A stretch of DNA of 64,000 nt from Proteiniphilum sp. UBA1403 (GCA_002305715.1 DBQD01000074.1:40496-104495), one strand, 5' to 3'; counted from the first letter of the stretch, positions 1-9,552 are shown. Numbers and translations are program-made. Notes: generated by a model from the sequence alone, not told the origin.

Positions 1-1796
1 TCAATGAAGATATCAGATATCAGGTCTTCATTCCCCACGCCTATATATTTCAAGTTGAACGGCTTGGGGTGACCCGCTTCTGCTCTTTTTTTGCCCCATT
101 CCGATTTTGCATCACCGTTGGCATATTCTATCAGGTTGAGTATCGATTGGATATACTCATCCATTTCCTCCATGGGGATTCCTCCCTGTTGTCCCCCAAT
201 CACACAACCGTGATGTGCGGAGTTCTGACAGGGGACACCTGCAGCCACAACCGGAATTGGCTCTGCACCAATATCCTCACAAAACTGAAAATACTCAAAA
301 TAACCAAGTCCAAATGACTGGTGATAACCCCAAAGATTGCGTTGCGGCTTGCGTGTTTCAAGTGGCCCAATGGTGTTTTCCCATCGGTAGATGTTGTGGA
401 TACCGTCGCCATGTGCAACACATCCCCCTGGGAATCGAACGAAGCGAGGTTTGAGGTCCGCCAGTGCTTGAGCCAGATCTGCCCGCAGACCATTTTTGCG
501 TCCTTTGAATGTCTTTTGTGGGAACAGTGAGATCATGTCTAGATCTACCCGTCCCGTTTGTTGAGGAATCACCTCGATATGCGCATCAGTAATAGAGGCT
601 GTCGCCGTAATCATGGCTTCCATTTTTTTCCAATTGGTACCGATTCTTCCTGTAATTGTTTCTCCATAGATTTCCCCATTTTTTCCCGTGAGTCTCACCA
701 ATAAGGGGCCTCTCTTTTTTTCTTTTGATCGTGCAAAGAGCGAAAGGTTATATTTTTCTCCTTTTTTTAGCGGAATGCCGTTGAACCCATTATTGATCAG
801 AGCAACACCTTTTTTTTCAATGTTTAGTACAGCATAATGGGGGTTATTTGCATGAATAGGCGAAAGAGAGTCAATTGTTAGAAGCTGTCCGTTGGAAAGC
901 GACCATGCATAGCGGCTGTTCCATTTTGGATCGTTCCCTTCTTTGTCGCTAATAGAATATTCAAATCCCCTGTTCTGAACCAGTTCCGCATAGAGCCCAC
1001 CGTCGGCAGCATAATTGATATCTTCATAAAAGATACCCATTAACATGTCACTAATTTCTTTTTTTGCCTCAATAGTAGGTTTTATAACCACAGATATTGC
1101 ATTCCTGAAACGAATGGGAGAGATATCTACCCTTTCGTTGTTTAGCTGTTGTTTGTAGGCTGCCAGTTGCTGGGCGTTGATCAGTCTGTTGATTACCTGC
1201 CATGGCACACGATGAATCGTACCTGTCTGTCTGTTACCTGCGACCAACACTTCACACCTGCTGCTTTCGAAATTTTCCCCTCCGGCAGCGGGTGTGAAAT
1301 GGTTGAAATCGCGCGTAAAACTTTGGAAAGTCCCTTTTGTCGCTCTGTCACTTTGCCAACGTACCTCAAATCCTCGGTATTGGTCATTGTACGCAATCTC
1401 CGGAAGTAGGCAGTTTCCCTCGTGCATCAGTACGGGGTAGGACTGCGGTTCCCAGTTCACCAGGTCAAGCGAGGAAGCATGGGCAATAGCCCCATCTTCA
1501 TTGTTGAGGCTCCATACCGCATGCCACTCTCCATTTGGGGCCTGAGTAAGAAAAGGATTATACATCCTTTTCTGCGATCCCCAACGGCCGTAGTCCGACC
1601 GTAGAAAGATATGGCGATGACCAATTGGCTGCCAACTTATCTGGTTATGGCTCCAAGCAAAATAGAGTCCACTTCCGTTATCCTCACCATAGGCAAAGAG
1701 AAATGCCGAATCGGGCTCATTGGCATACATGAATCGCTCGCATGGAAAAATAAGTAGGAGCGCAGTTACCAAGAGTGGCAAAAAAAACTTTCGCAT
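1..1796 (-). CDS. GH51 alpha-L-arabinofuranosidase with N-terminal GH43-like region, partial
   Basis: The minus-strand frame is open from an ATG at 1796 to the window edge (598 codons); the C-terminus lies outside. Residues 1-30 look like a signal peptide (MRKFFLPLLVTALLLIFP). Residues about 33-230 resemble the GH43-type propeller opening found on many Bacteroides arabinosidases (FAYGEDNG, RMYNPFLT, LDLVNWEP). After it come a carbohydrate-binding-like stretch and the GH51 barrel, with RFPGGCVAHGDG at about 465-475 and the acid/base motif GVGNED (Glu590) at the edge; the nucleophile Glu is not in view. The family removes terminal arabinofuranose from arabinan, arabinoxylan and arabinogalactan. 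It starts 10 bases after araB, so it is probably the next gene of the arabinose operon. The family call is firm; the exact linkage cut is not. Confidence 0.85.
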   Translation of the reverse strand, partial: MRKFFLPLLVTALLLIFPCERFMYANEPDSAFLFAYGEDNGSGLYFAWSHNQISWQPIGHRHIFLRSDYGRWGSQKRMYNPFLTQAPNGEWHAVWSLNNEDGAIAHASSLDLVNWEPQSYPVLMHEGNCLLPEIAYNDQYRGFEVRWQSDRATKGTFQSFTRDFNHFTPAAGGENFESSRCEVLVAGNRQTGTIHRVPWQVINRLINAQQLAAYKQQLNNERVDISPIRFRNAISVVIKPTIEAKKEISDMLMGIFYEDINYAADGGLYAELVQNRGFEYSISDKEGNDPKWNSRYAWSLSNGQLLTIDSLSPIHANNPHYAVLNIEKKGVALINNGFNGIPLKKGEKYNLSLFARSKEKKRGPLLVRLTGKNGEIYGETITGRIGTNWKKMEAMITATASITDAHIEVIPQQTGRVDLDMISLFPQKTFKGRKNGLRADLAQALADLKPRFVRFPGGCVAHGDGIHNIYRWENTIGPLETRKPQRNLWGYHQSFGLGYFEYFQFCEDIGAEPIPVVAAGVPCQNSAHHGCVIGGQQGGIPMEEMDEYIQSILNLIEYANGDAKSEWGKKRAEAGHPKPFNLKYIGVGNEDLISDIFI

Positions 1797-1806
1797 AATT
1801 CACAAT

Positions 1807-3480
1807 TTATGCTGGGAATGTATTCTCTTCAGTGAATTTACCCAGTTGTTGATAATTCTTGTACAGATTGTTATAGAGAGCATGGTTCTCCATGTTAGGT
1901 TGGTAGGTGAATGCAAAGCCTTGTCCCATTGCTTTCTGAGCCTCTTCAACCTTTTCGAATTCCCCCGCTGCTACAGCTGCAAACATGGCAGCACCAAAGG
2001 CACAAGCTTGTTCTGTCTTCGCCACTTTGATTGCCATACCCAGCACATCGGCCAGGGTTTGCATCACAAAGGGTGACTTCAGCGAGATGCCTCCAATACC
2101 GATGACCTGTTTGATTTCAATTCCGTTTTCAAGGAAACGATCCACGATTGCTTTCGAGCCAAAGGCAGTCGCTTCTACCAGTGCCCTGAAAATAAGCGGT
2201 GCAGAGCTACCCAGTGTGAGTCCTGTGATGGAACCTTTTAGCAGTTGGTTTGCGTCGGGTGTACGCCTTCCGTTCATCCAGTCCGTTGCCAGGATTGTAC
2301 TCTCAGATACAGGAACTTTTTCAGCTTCTTTGGTTAGTTCAGGAATGATGGCATCGGCCACCTCTTCCATCAGCTTCTCTTTGGTAAATGCATCCAACAG
2401 GTTGGTTTTACCCAATATGTTTTGCAGAGGCCACTCCAGTAAGCGTTTGAACCAAGCATATATATCCCCGAAACCAGATTGACCCGCTTCAAGACCCATT
2501 AATCCGGGTATCACTGAGCCGTCTACCTGTCCGCAGATACCGGGTATCAGTTTATCTTTCACCTCTTCATACGGTACCGCCATAATGTCGCATGTGGAGG
2601 TACCAATTACACGGACAAAGTCACCCGGCTTAATTTCCGCACCCACAGCACCCATGTGGCAGTCGAAAGCACCCACAGCTACGGCTACGTTGGTGGTTAG
2701 TCCAAGTCGCTTCGCCCACTCTTCAGTAAGGTAACCTACTTTCACATTGCTTGGGCAGGTCTCCGTGAAAAGACGAGAACGAAAGCCGGCCAAGAGTGGA
2801 TCGAGCGAAGTTAGGAACTCTTCCGATGGGAGACCTCCCCACGACTCGTGCCACATGGCCTTATGTCCCGCAGCGCAGCGGCTACGCGGCATGGTCTCGG
2901 GCTTTGTGTGACCGGTAATCAGTCCCGGTAGCCAGTCGCAGTGCTCCACCCAGGAGTATGCTGCATTTCGTATCTTTTCATCTTCCCGCAGTACGCGAAG
3001 CATCTTTGCCCATACCCACTCAGAGGAATAGATACCCCCTTCGTAAGCAGTATAGTCAATCTCCCAACTCTTTGCAAGTTTGTTTATTTCCTCGGCCTCT
3101 TTTACTGCCGTATGATCTTTCCAGAGCACAAACATTGCGTTGGGGTTCTCAGCAAATTCCGGTAGAAGAGCCAGAGGAGTACCATCTTCATTGGTCAATA
3201 CCGGAGTCGACCCAGTAGTATCGAATCCCATTCCCACCACATTCTTGGCCACACCTGCGGGTGCTTTTGAAAGTGCTTCACGGATTGTCTCCTCCAGCAC
3301 TTCGATATAATCCAGTGGATGTTGTCGGTATTGATTACTGCGAGGATCGCAATACTTACCCTCTTTCCAGCGGGGGTAATACTTCACCGAAGTAGCAATC
3401 TCATTACCATTGGACGCATCGACAATGATTGCGCGACAAGAGTCGGAGCCATAGTCAAGTCCTATTACATATTTAGCCAT
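1807..3480 (-). CDS. araB: L-ribulokinase AraB
   Basis: A 557-residue FGGY-family sugar kinase that phosphorylates L-ribulose to L-ribulose 5-phosphate in the cytoplasm, second step of arabinose catabolism. It opens with the family phosphate-binding motif (IGLDYGSDSCRAIIVD) and carries a late ATP-binding glycine motif (GIGGISLKSPFVMQ). Length is close to E. coli AraB (566). An in-frame TTG lies two codons upstream, but the ATG at 3480 gives the usual N-terminus MAKYVIGLDYG. It follows araA by 19 bases and precedes a GH51 gene by 10 bases, so the three are surely co-transcribed. The call rests on sequence and on the araA-araD context. Confidence 0.96.
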   Translation of the reverse strand: MAKYVIGLDYGSDSCRAIIVDASNGNEIATSVKYYPRWKEGKYCDPRSNQYRQHPLDYIEVLEETIREALSKAPAGVAKNVVGMGFDTTGSTPVLTNEDGTPLALLPEFAENPNAMFVLWKDHTAVKEAEEINKLAKSWEIDYTAYEGGIYSSEWVWAKMLRVLREDEKIRNAAYSWVEHCDWLPGLITGHTKPETMPRSRCAAGHKAMWHESWGGLPSEEFLTSLDPLLAGFRSRLFTETCPSNVKVGYLTEEWAKRLGLTTNVAVAVGAFDCHMGAVGAEIKPGDFVRVIGTSTCDIMAVPYEEVKDKLIPGICGQVDGSVIPGLMGLEAGQSGFGDIYAWFKRLLEWPLQNILGKTNLLDAFTKEKLMEEVADAIIPELTKEAEKVPVSESTILATDWMNGRRTPDANQLLKGSITGLTLGSSAPLIFRALVEATAFGSKAIVDRFLENGIEIKQVIGIGGISLKSPFVMQTLADVLGMAIKVAKTEQACAFGAAMFAAVAAGEFEKVEEAQKAMGQGFAFTYQPNMENHALYNNLYKNYQQLGKFTEENTFPA

Positions 3481-3499
3481 AATCAATTATTAATATGGG

Positions 3500-5005
3500 T
3501 TACTGCAACGCTTTGTTGAGCATATAATATACTTCGTTCACCTTTAGTTCGAACTTGAAGTTGCAGATTGTCGTATTGTTGTCGATTGTTAGCAATTCAA
3601 TACCCGCGATGTCAGCATAATCCTCGAAGTACTCATTGGTTAGTGCATATGAGAAGGCCGAATGGTGTGTACCTCCAGCATAAATCCATGCAGCGGCTCC
3701 AATTTCGAGGTTTGGCTGCGGTATCCAGAGTGCACTTGCCACAGGTAATTTAGGCAGAGCCGCTTCGGGCTCCAATACATCCACCTTGTTTACGATCATG
3801 CGGAATCGGTTCCCCATATCCACAATGGTAGCAGCATATCCTGTTCCCGGATCAGCAGTAAATACAAGACGTGCAGGGTCAGCTTTTCCACCAATTCCCA
3901 ACGGATGAACTTCCAGTCGAGGCTTTTGGCTGGTAATCATAGGAGACACTTCAAGCATATGTGACTGTAGGATGGCACTTTTTTCACCTTTGAAGTGGTA
4001 GGTGTAATCTTCTAGGAATGAGCATCCTCCCTTAAGCCCTTGCGACATAACCCAGATGGTACGCAGTAGGGCAGCAGTTTTCCAGTCCCCCTCTGCACCG
4101 AAACCATACCCTTCTTGCATCAAGCGCTGGCTTGCCAGTCCTGGCAGCTGATTTAAACCGTGCAGGTCATCGAAGTTAGAAGTAAACGCTTTTGCATTTT
4201 TATCTTTCAAGAAACGTCGCAGTGCAATTTCAATACGTGCAGCTTCGCGCACCTGTGAATGATCTTTTGCACCTTTTTTGCAATTATCGGCAAAGATGTA
4301 AAGTTGTTCATACTCATCAACCAGTGCATCGACCTCCACTTCGGTTACTTTATCCTGATACGCTACCAGGTCGCCAATCGCATAATAATCCACATGGTAA
4401 CCTAACCTCATTTCTGCTTCCAGGCGATCTCCATCAGTTACAGCTACGTTGTTCATATTATCTCCAAAGCGTACAATCACCATGTCCTGAGCGTCGGCCC
4501 AAGCAGCCGAAACGCGCATCCATACTGCGATACGTTCCTGCACATTGGCGTCAGTCCAGTGTCCCACCACCACTTTTCTGTTTTTCCGCATACGCGACAC
4601 CATGTGTCCAAATTCACGATCACCGTGAGCCGACTGGTTCAGGTTCATGAAGTCCATATCTATTTCGCTCCATGGTATCTCCTGATTGAACTGTGTGTGC
4701 AGATGTAGCAACGGTTTATTGAAGTTCTGCAATCCTTTGATCCACATCTTCGCCGGAGAGAAAGTGTGCATCCAGGTGATGATGCCCACACATTCGGGTG
4801 CGTTGTTGGCTTCCTTGAACACTTTTTCGACTTCTGGTGAAGAGTTGGCTGTACCTTTGTATACCACCTTAATGGGTAGTGTGCCAGCTTCATTGAGTCC
4901 TTTTACAATCTCTTCTGAATGGGCATTCACAGTAATAACTGCATCGCCACCGTACAGGAGTTGCGCTCCTGTAACAAACCATACTTCCTGATTTTTAAAT
5001 TCCAT
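3500..5005 (-). CDS. araA: L-arabinose isomerase AraA
   Basis: A 501-residue protein that interconverts L-arabinose and L-ribulose in the cytoplasm, a metal-dependent reaction. The N-terminus EVWFVTGAQLLYGGDAV is characteristic of the family, as is the central GFGAEGDWKTAALLR stretch that contains a metal-ligand Glu. Length matches E. coli AraA (500). It sits between araD and araB with gaps of 33 and 19 bases on the same strand, giving a complete isomerase-kinase-epimerase set downstream of secreted arabinosidases. Confidence 0.97.
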   Translation of the reverse strand: MEFKNQEVWFVTGAQLLYGGDAVITVNAHSEEIVKGLNEAGTLPIKVVYKGTANSSPEVEKVFKEANNAPECVGIITWMHTFSPAKMWIKGLQNFNKPLLHLHTQFNQEIPWSEIDMDFMNLNQSAHGDREFGHMVSRMRKNRKVVVGHWTDANVQERIAVWMRVSAAWADAQDMVIVRFGDNMNNVAVTDGDRLEAEMRLGYHVDYYAIGDLVAYQDKVTEVEVDALVDEYEQLYIFADNCKKGAKDHSQVREAARIEIALRRFLKDKNAKAFTSNFDDLHGLNQLPGLASQRLMQEGYGFGAEGDWKTAALLRTIWVMSQGLKGGCSFLEDYTYHFKGEKSAILQSHMLEVSPMITSQKPRLEVHPLGIGGKADPARLVFTADPGTGYAATIVDMGNRFRMIVNKVDVLEPEAALPKLPVASALWIPQPNLEIGAAAWIYAGGTHHSAFSYALTNEYFEDYADIAGIELLTIDNNTTICNFKFELKVNEVYYMLNKALQ

Positions 5006-5038
5006 TGTTTTATTGTTTAAATGATGTATACTTAGTGA

Positions 5039-5737
5039 TTATTTTTGTCCATAATAGGCATTTGGGCCATGTTTTCTGAAAAAGTGCTTCTCTATGAGCA
5101 GTCTGTTCATGGTGAGTGCAGGGTTAACCTGATAGGAAATATACGCCATCTTGGCTACCTGTTCCATCACCACGGCATTATGGACTGCCTCATGAGGGTC
5201 TTTTCCCCATGAAAAGGGTCCATGATTCTTCACCAGTACCCCAGGAATGTGCACCGGATTCAACTCTTTGAACCGCTCAATGATGACGGTACCTGTCTCT
5301 TTCTCGTATTCCCCTTTCACCTCCACCTCGCTCATGTCGCGCGTGCAAGGTATATCACTACTAAAATAGTCAGCATGCGTAGTTCCAATAATGGGTATGT
5401 CGCAGCCAGCTTGCGCCCACGCCGTAGCATACGTGGAGTGGGTATGTACAATGCCACCAATAGTTGGAAAAGCTTTATATAGTTCGAGGTGTGTCGCCGT
5501 GTCGGAGGAGGGCATGTAGTTACCTTCCACCACGTTGCCATCCATATCTACCACCACCATATCGGCAGCTTTCATCTTGTCGTACGATACACCTGAAGGT
5601 TTGATCACCACCAGGTTATTCTCCCTGTCAATACCGCTAACGTTTCCCCAGGTGAAGATCACTAGTCCGTGTTCCACTAGGTCGAGGTTAGCATGAAAGA
5701 CCGCTTCTTTTAAGTTGTCTAGCTTCATTTCTGTCAT
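5039..5737 (-). CDS. araD: L-ribulose-5-phosphate 4-epimerase AraD
   Basis: A 232-residue class II aldolase-fold epimerase that converts L-ribulose 5-phosphate to D-xylulose 5-phosphate, feeding the pentose phosphate pathway. Visible features are the TWGNVSGID and KPSGVSYD substrate-binding segments, the zinc-binding HTHSTYATAWAQAG segment and a later His in NHGPFSWG. Length matches E. coli AraD (231). The start lies 2 bases after the stop of the upstream GH51 gene, which argues for translational coupling. This completes the arabinose pathway of the operon. Confidence 0.97.
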   Translation of the reverse strand: MTEMKLDNLKEAVFHANLDLVEHGLVIFTWGNVSGIDRENNLVVIKPSGVSYDKMKAADMVVVDMDGNVVEGNYMPSSDTATHLELYKAFPTIGGIVHTHSTYATAWAQAGCDIPIIGTTHADYFSSDIPCTRDMSEVEVKGEYEKETGTVIIERFKELNPVHIPGVLVKNHGPFSWGKDPHEAVHNAVVMEQVAKMAYISYQVNPALTMNRLLIEKHFFRKHGPNAYYGQK

Positions 5738-5739
5738 TT

Positions 5740-7281
5740 TTATTGAAGTTCAAGCATCACCACCGATTTGGCTGGCAGTGACACAGTGAGATTATTGTTC
5801 GTTAATTTAGCCCCCTTGAACGGTACAACCTTCACCTTCGACGGTTGGTCGAAGCTATTATAGTCGTTCAGTTTTTGCGAAGTGAGAATCTCACCCTTCA
5901 CCTGCTTCACGGTAGCTCCAATCAACTGGGTATTGATCTGTTGTTCGTTGTTGGGGTCAATATTCACCAATGTAATGTGAATTTTACCATTGGCATCTTT
6001 CGATGCAGAGACACTCACTGCATCCAACTCCCGGTTACCCATACGATATTTTGTGCTTGTGAAGGAGATGGGCAGTAGGGTTGCATCCTGGTGTACCTTG
6101 TAGAGGTAGAACACCCAATAAGTTGGGGTGCGCACCATTTTTTCCTCGTCGGTCAGCATCACGGCCTGCAGCACATTCACGGTCTGCGCCAGATTGGCCA
6201 TCTGCACACGGTCGCTATGTGCATTGAAGATGTTGAGGTTGACACCTGCTACGATGGCATCACGCAATGTGTTCTGCTGATACAAGAATCCGGGGTTGGT
6301 ACCCGGCTCCACATTGTACCATGTGCCCCACTCATCGATGATCATACCGACTCTTTTTTGTGGATCGTACTTATCCATTATTGCGCCATGCTTGGTGATT
6401 AGCTCATCCATGAAAAGTGTCTTCTCGATGGTGGTGAAATATTCCGCCTCATCGAATTCGGTCGCAGATCCTTTATCGCTCCAATCTTTGGGCACCGTAT
6501 AGTAATGCAGCGAAAGGCCTTGCATGTGGCGACCCGCATTCTTCATCAAGGTCTCTGTCCAGTTATAATCACCACCATTGGCACCGCAGGCAACTCTATA
6601 GAGGCGATTGTCGCCATAGTTACGTGCAAACGTAGCATAGTGACGATATAGGTCGGAGTAGTATTCGGGTGCCATGTTACCACCGCAGCCCCAGCTTTCG
6701 TTACCTATTCCCCAGAATTTAACCTTCCAGGGCTCTTCACGTCCGTTTTTGCGGCGCAGGTTGGCCATCGGGCTTTCACCGTCGAAGGTCACATATTCAA
6801 TCCATTTCGACATCTCTTCCACCGTTCCGCTGCCCACGTTGGCACTGATATAAGCCTCCGCATTGATCTGTTCGCACAAATCGAGAAACTCATGTGTACC
6901 AAAACTGTTATCTTCAACCACGCCACCCCAGTGGGTGTTGATCATCTTGGGTCGCTCAGCACGGGGGCCGATGCCATCCATCCAGTGATATTCATCAGCA
7001 AAGCATCCTCCCGGCCATCGAAGGTTAGGGATGCTAATCTCTTTTAACGCCTGTACCACGTCGTTTCGAATTCCCCGTGTGTTGGGGATTGAAGAATCTT
7101 CGCCCACCCAGTATCCGCCGTAGATACAACGACCCAGGTGTTCCGAAAAATGTCCATAGATATGCCGGTTAATGGTATTTGTTCCCCGGTCAGCTTCAAT
7201 AATCAATCTGTTTTGTGCCTGCATGGATGCACTGCCAATGAGCAGCAGCAGGATCATTTGACAAGTTTTCTTTAATCTCAT
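5740..7281 (-). CDS. GH51 alpha-N-arabinofuranosidase, secreted
   Basis: A 513-residue retaining arabinofuranosidase. A signal peptide covers about residues 1-22 (ends SMQAQ), so it probably acts in the periplasm. The GH51 acid/base is Glu195 in GIGNESWGCGG and the nucleophile Glu317 in IIDEWGTW; both are present. RWPGGCFADEYHW is the usual early GH51 motif. It lacks the N-terminal extension of the other GH51 gene at the left edge. It lies 35 bases after GH97 and 2 bases before araD, so a glycosidase is cotranscribed with the cytoplasmic pathway for its product. Confidence 0.94.
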   Translation of the reverse strand: MRLKKTCQMILLLLIGSASMQAQNRLIIEADRGTNTINRHIYGHFSEHLGRCIYGGYWVGEDSSIPNTRGIRNDVVQALKEISIPNLRWPGGCFADEYHWMDGIGPRAERPKMINTHWGGVVEDNSFGTHEFLDLCEQINAEAYISANVGSGTVEEMSKWIEYVTFDGESPMANLRRKNGREEPWKVKFWGIGNESWGCGGNMAPEYYSDLYRHYATFARNYGDNRLYRVACGANGGDYNWTETLMKNAGRHMQGLSLHYYTVPKDWSDKGSATEFDEAEYFTTIEKTLFMDELITKHGAIMDKYDPQKRVGMIIDEWGTWYNVEPGTNPGFLYQQNTLRDAIVAGVNLNIFNAHSDRVQMANLAQTVNVLQAVMLTDEEKMVRTPTYWVFYLYKVHQDATLLPISFTSTKYRMGNRELDAVSVSASKDANGKIHITLVNIDPNNEQQINTQLIGATVKQVKGEILTSQKLNDYNSFDQPSKVKVVPFKGAKLTNNNLTVSLPAKSVVMLELQ

Positions 7282-7316
7282 GGCTATGTATTGTTTAGGA
7301 TTTATAAAGATAAAAC

Positions 7317-9302
7317 TTATTTTGCATGTTGATGCTGGGTTGTAAGAATAACTCCTCCCTCCGGTTCGATGGAGAGCGTAATGGTGCCATTCTTGCTAAT
7401 GGAGAGTTGGTTAAGCTGAGGCGACCGGTCCTTTTTGTCGGAATAATACAAGATCTCCTTTTCAGCAAGCATGGGGAGCGTAACTTTTAGGTCTCGTCTC
7501 TCCTTCTCTGCGTTGATGGCCGCTACATACCACTGATTGCCATGGCGTCGGGCCAGTACTACATATTTACCCGGGTAGCCGTCTATGAACACCGTTTCAT
7601 CCCACAAAGAGGGGATGTTCCGCATGAAGTCGATCACAAACGCAGGGTACTCCTCTAGGTTGTTTGGAGTGATGCCAAAATGTTGCACCGGTGTTTGGAA
7701 GAGGACTGCAGTCGCCAGTTGAAACGTTTCGGTGGTGCGACGTATGGTACCCCCGTCGTTCGTGCGGTTGTGCCTTTTGTTCAGCAAAACCGGACCGAAG
7801 TCCATGGAAGCAACACTGTTACGAATGAAGGGGTGCAGCGTGGCGCTGTAGGCCTCTAGGTCATTGGCATTCTGTGTAAAGATCAGATTCTCTGATGCCA
7901 GTACAGCCTCACTACCTGCAAAGTTGGGATACATCCTTTCCCACCCGCGCGGAAGAGTGCATCCATGAAAGATCACTACTAGCCCGTAATCGTTAGCATC
8001 CGACAAGATCTCTTCGTAAAGTTTCATTGTTTCCTGTTTGTCACCTCCAAAGAAATCCACTTTAATGCCCTTTATGCCGATGCTCTGCATCCATGCCATC
8101 TCCTTCTTTCGGGCAATGGCTGTATTCATCTTGTTTTTAGGCCCTTGTGGCGCATCGCTCCAGTAGCCGTTGGAGTTATACCAAAGTGAGAGACCAATTC
8201 CCTTTGAGGCAGCATATTTGGCCAGTTCCTCAATTTTCTCTTTCCCAATACGAGTGTCCCACCAGTTGTCTACCAGTACCAGTTCATATCCCATTGCCGC
8301 TGAGAGGTCAATGAATCTCTTCTGATCCTCAAAGTTAATGCTTTCATCCTGCCAGAGCAGCCAACTCCATGTTGAGCGACCGAACGTGTACTCCTTGGAA
8401 GGCTCATACTGCGGTTCCACCAGATCGAAAGCGATTGTTGTCTCCACAATTGGCTTCAGATTGTCGCCCACTGTGATGGTACGCCACGCTGTTTCGCCCG
8501 GAAGAGCGATGCCCGGTTTTGCACTACCGATGCCGTTATTCTCACCCTCTTCAGGATAGGAGATAGTGTACAATCCCTCTTTCGTGCCCTCACTCAGTTT
8601 AGCACCACAATAGAGGCTACCGACACCCGTCTCCGACACCAGCGCCCAACCGTTGTCGCCAACATGGAAAAGCCCTGGGAAGGTATATCCCAATCCGTAT
8701 CTCGACGGTGTACCCATCGGTTCATCGGATGCGTAGCCCTCTTCATAACTGGGTTTGGTTCGCATCCATCCAATCATGGGTGTAGCCTGAGGCGTGAGAA
8801 AGGTGGTGGTGAAGGAAGGAAACTTGAATCCGGTTAGTTCTTTCTCAACAATGCAACGAGCCGTTTCTCCATTCTGTGCCAAGGCATACTTGAACGCCAC
8901 ATCGTTGTTGCCCACCCGAAAGATGATGCTTATTTTTTCGCTACGAGGTGTTTCATAGGTAGCCACCACCTCGTTTAAGAGGTGGTCTACCCGACTCTGT
9001 TTGATGCTCTTCAGCGTGTAGTTGGTGTGGACAACCCGCTCACTTTTTTCCACAAAGCGTAGATCGCGACTAAAATCGCTCACATTGGTGATTAAACCCA
9101 ATGGTGATTCCTCAAGAATGGTTGCCTCCTTGTAGGAGATACTGTACCAGAGTGCCCCCTCTTTCAGTTGAACCGAAAGGTGCAGAATCTGATCGGGACT
9201 CTTGCAGATGAAATCTTGGGCTCCAATCTGTTGAAAGAAAGAGGAGCAGCATACAACGAAAAGGATGGTCAAAACTTTCTTCACGATATTCATTTTATTC
9301 AT
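7317..9302 (-). CDS. GH97 glycosidase, probable beta-L-arabinopyranosidase/alpha-galactosidase type
   Basis: A 661-residue GH97 enzyme with a signal peptide (MNKMNIVKKVLTILFVVCC..., ending IGAQ). An upstream ATG at 9335 is in frame, but the promoter box at 9337-9344 puts transcription initiation at about 9333, and the shorter start gives a proper signal sequence, so 9302 is chosen. The motif GIKVDFFGGDKQ supplies Asp416 at the nucleophile position of retaining GH97 enzymes; inverting GH97 alpha-glucosidases use Glu bases instead. Some retaining GH97 enzymes of B. thetaiotaomicron are known beta-L-arabinopyranosidase/alpha-galactosidases. First gene of the arabinose operon and directly under the putative AraR operator, which favours an arabinose-releasing role; plain alpha-galactosidase remains possible. 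Confidence 0.88.
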   Translation of the reverse strand: MNKMNIVKKVLTILFVVCCSSFFQQIGAQDFICKSPDQILHLSVQLKEGALWYSISYKEATILEESPLGLITNVSDFSRDLRFVEKSERVVHTNYTLKSIKQSRVDHLLNEVVATYETPRSEKISIIFRVGNNDVAFKYALAQNGETARCIVEKELTGFKFPSFTTTFLTPQATPMIGWMRTKPSYEEGYASDEPMGTPSRYGLGYTFPGLFHVGDNGWALVSETGVGSLYCGAKLSEGTKEGLYTISYPEEGENNGIGSAKPGIALPGETAWRTITVGDNLKPIVETTIAFDLVEPQYEPSKEYTFGRSTWSWLLWQDESINFEDQKRFIDLSAAMGYELVLVDNWWDTRIGKEKIEELAKYAASKGIGLSLWYNSNGYWSDAPQGPKNKMNTAIARKKEMAWMQSIGIKGIKVDFFGGDKQETMKLYEEILSDANDYGLVVIFHGCTLPRGWERMYPNFAGSEAVLASENLIFTQNANDLEAYSATLHPFIRNSVASMDFGPVLLNKRHNRTNDGGTIRRTTETFQLATAVLFQTPVQHFGITPNNLEEYPAFVIDFMRNIPSLWDETVFIDGYPGKYVVLARRHGNQWYVAAINAEKERRDLKVTLPMLAEKEILYYSDKKDRSPQLNQLSISKNGTITLSIEPEGGVILTTQHQHAK

Positions 9303-9336
9303 GATGGATGCGTTCAATAGGGTTTCTCTATTCATG

Positions 9337-9344
9337 CAAATTTA
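9337..9344 (-). promoter_or_regulatory. -7 promoter box of the arabinose operon
   Basis: Minus-strand TAAATTTG matches the Bacteroidetes -7 consensus TAnnTTTG. Transcription would begin near 9333, leaving about 30 bases before the GH97 ATG at 9302. The adjacent inverted repeat fills the space upstream where a -33 element would be. Confidence 0.6.
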
Positions 9345-9347
9345 GCG

Positions 9348-9373
9348 AATAAGTGTAAGATTACACACTTATT
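9348..9373. promoter_or_regulatory. Candidate AraR operator (inverted repeat)
   Basis: Read on the minus strand the core is AAGTGT, 8 bases, ACACTT; flanking AAT/ATT extends the symmetry. It lies between araR and GH97, immediately upstream of the GH97 -7 box, where a bound repressor would block RNA polymerase. AraR of B. thetaiotaomicron is known as an arabinose-responsive repressor; that this repeat is its site is inference. Confidence 0.55.
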
Positions 9374-9502
9374 TAATCATGTTATACAACATATAAATAA
9401 TTGACCTATTTTTGTACCTGTATCAATCATAGTCTGAAAGCGATTTTCCCTATTTTTAAGGAGCTGGCAACAACCATCCGCGAAGATTTATCGCAAATTA
9501 AA

Positions 9503-9534
9503 GGGTTGCAAAAACTGGATAATGTGTACCTTTG
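9503..9534 (+). promoter_or_regulatory. araR promoter
   Basis: A -7 box TACCTTTG at 9527-9534 is preceded after 19 bases by a TTG-containing -33-like element (GGGTTGC at about 9503). Initiation near 9538 would leave about 15 bases before the araR ATG at 9553 and would exclude the in-frame TTG at 9532 as a start. Confidence 0.6.
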
Positions 9535-9552
9535 TCTGAAAAATATTGTCGA

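Noticed and set aside
1..1796. Non-coding or pseudogene stretch at the left edge.
   Set aside because: Reading the minus strand from 1796 gives an uninterrupted frame with GH51 motifs to the edge.
9303..9335. Longer GH97 start at 9335.
   Set aside because: The predicted transcription start lies at about 9333, and the extra residues precede an otherwise complete signal peptide.
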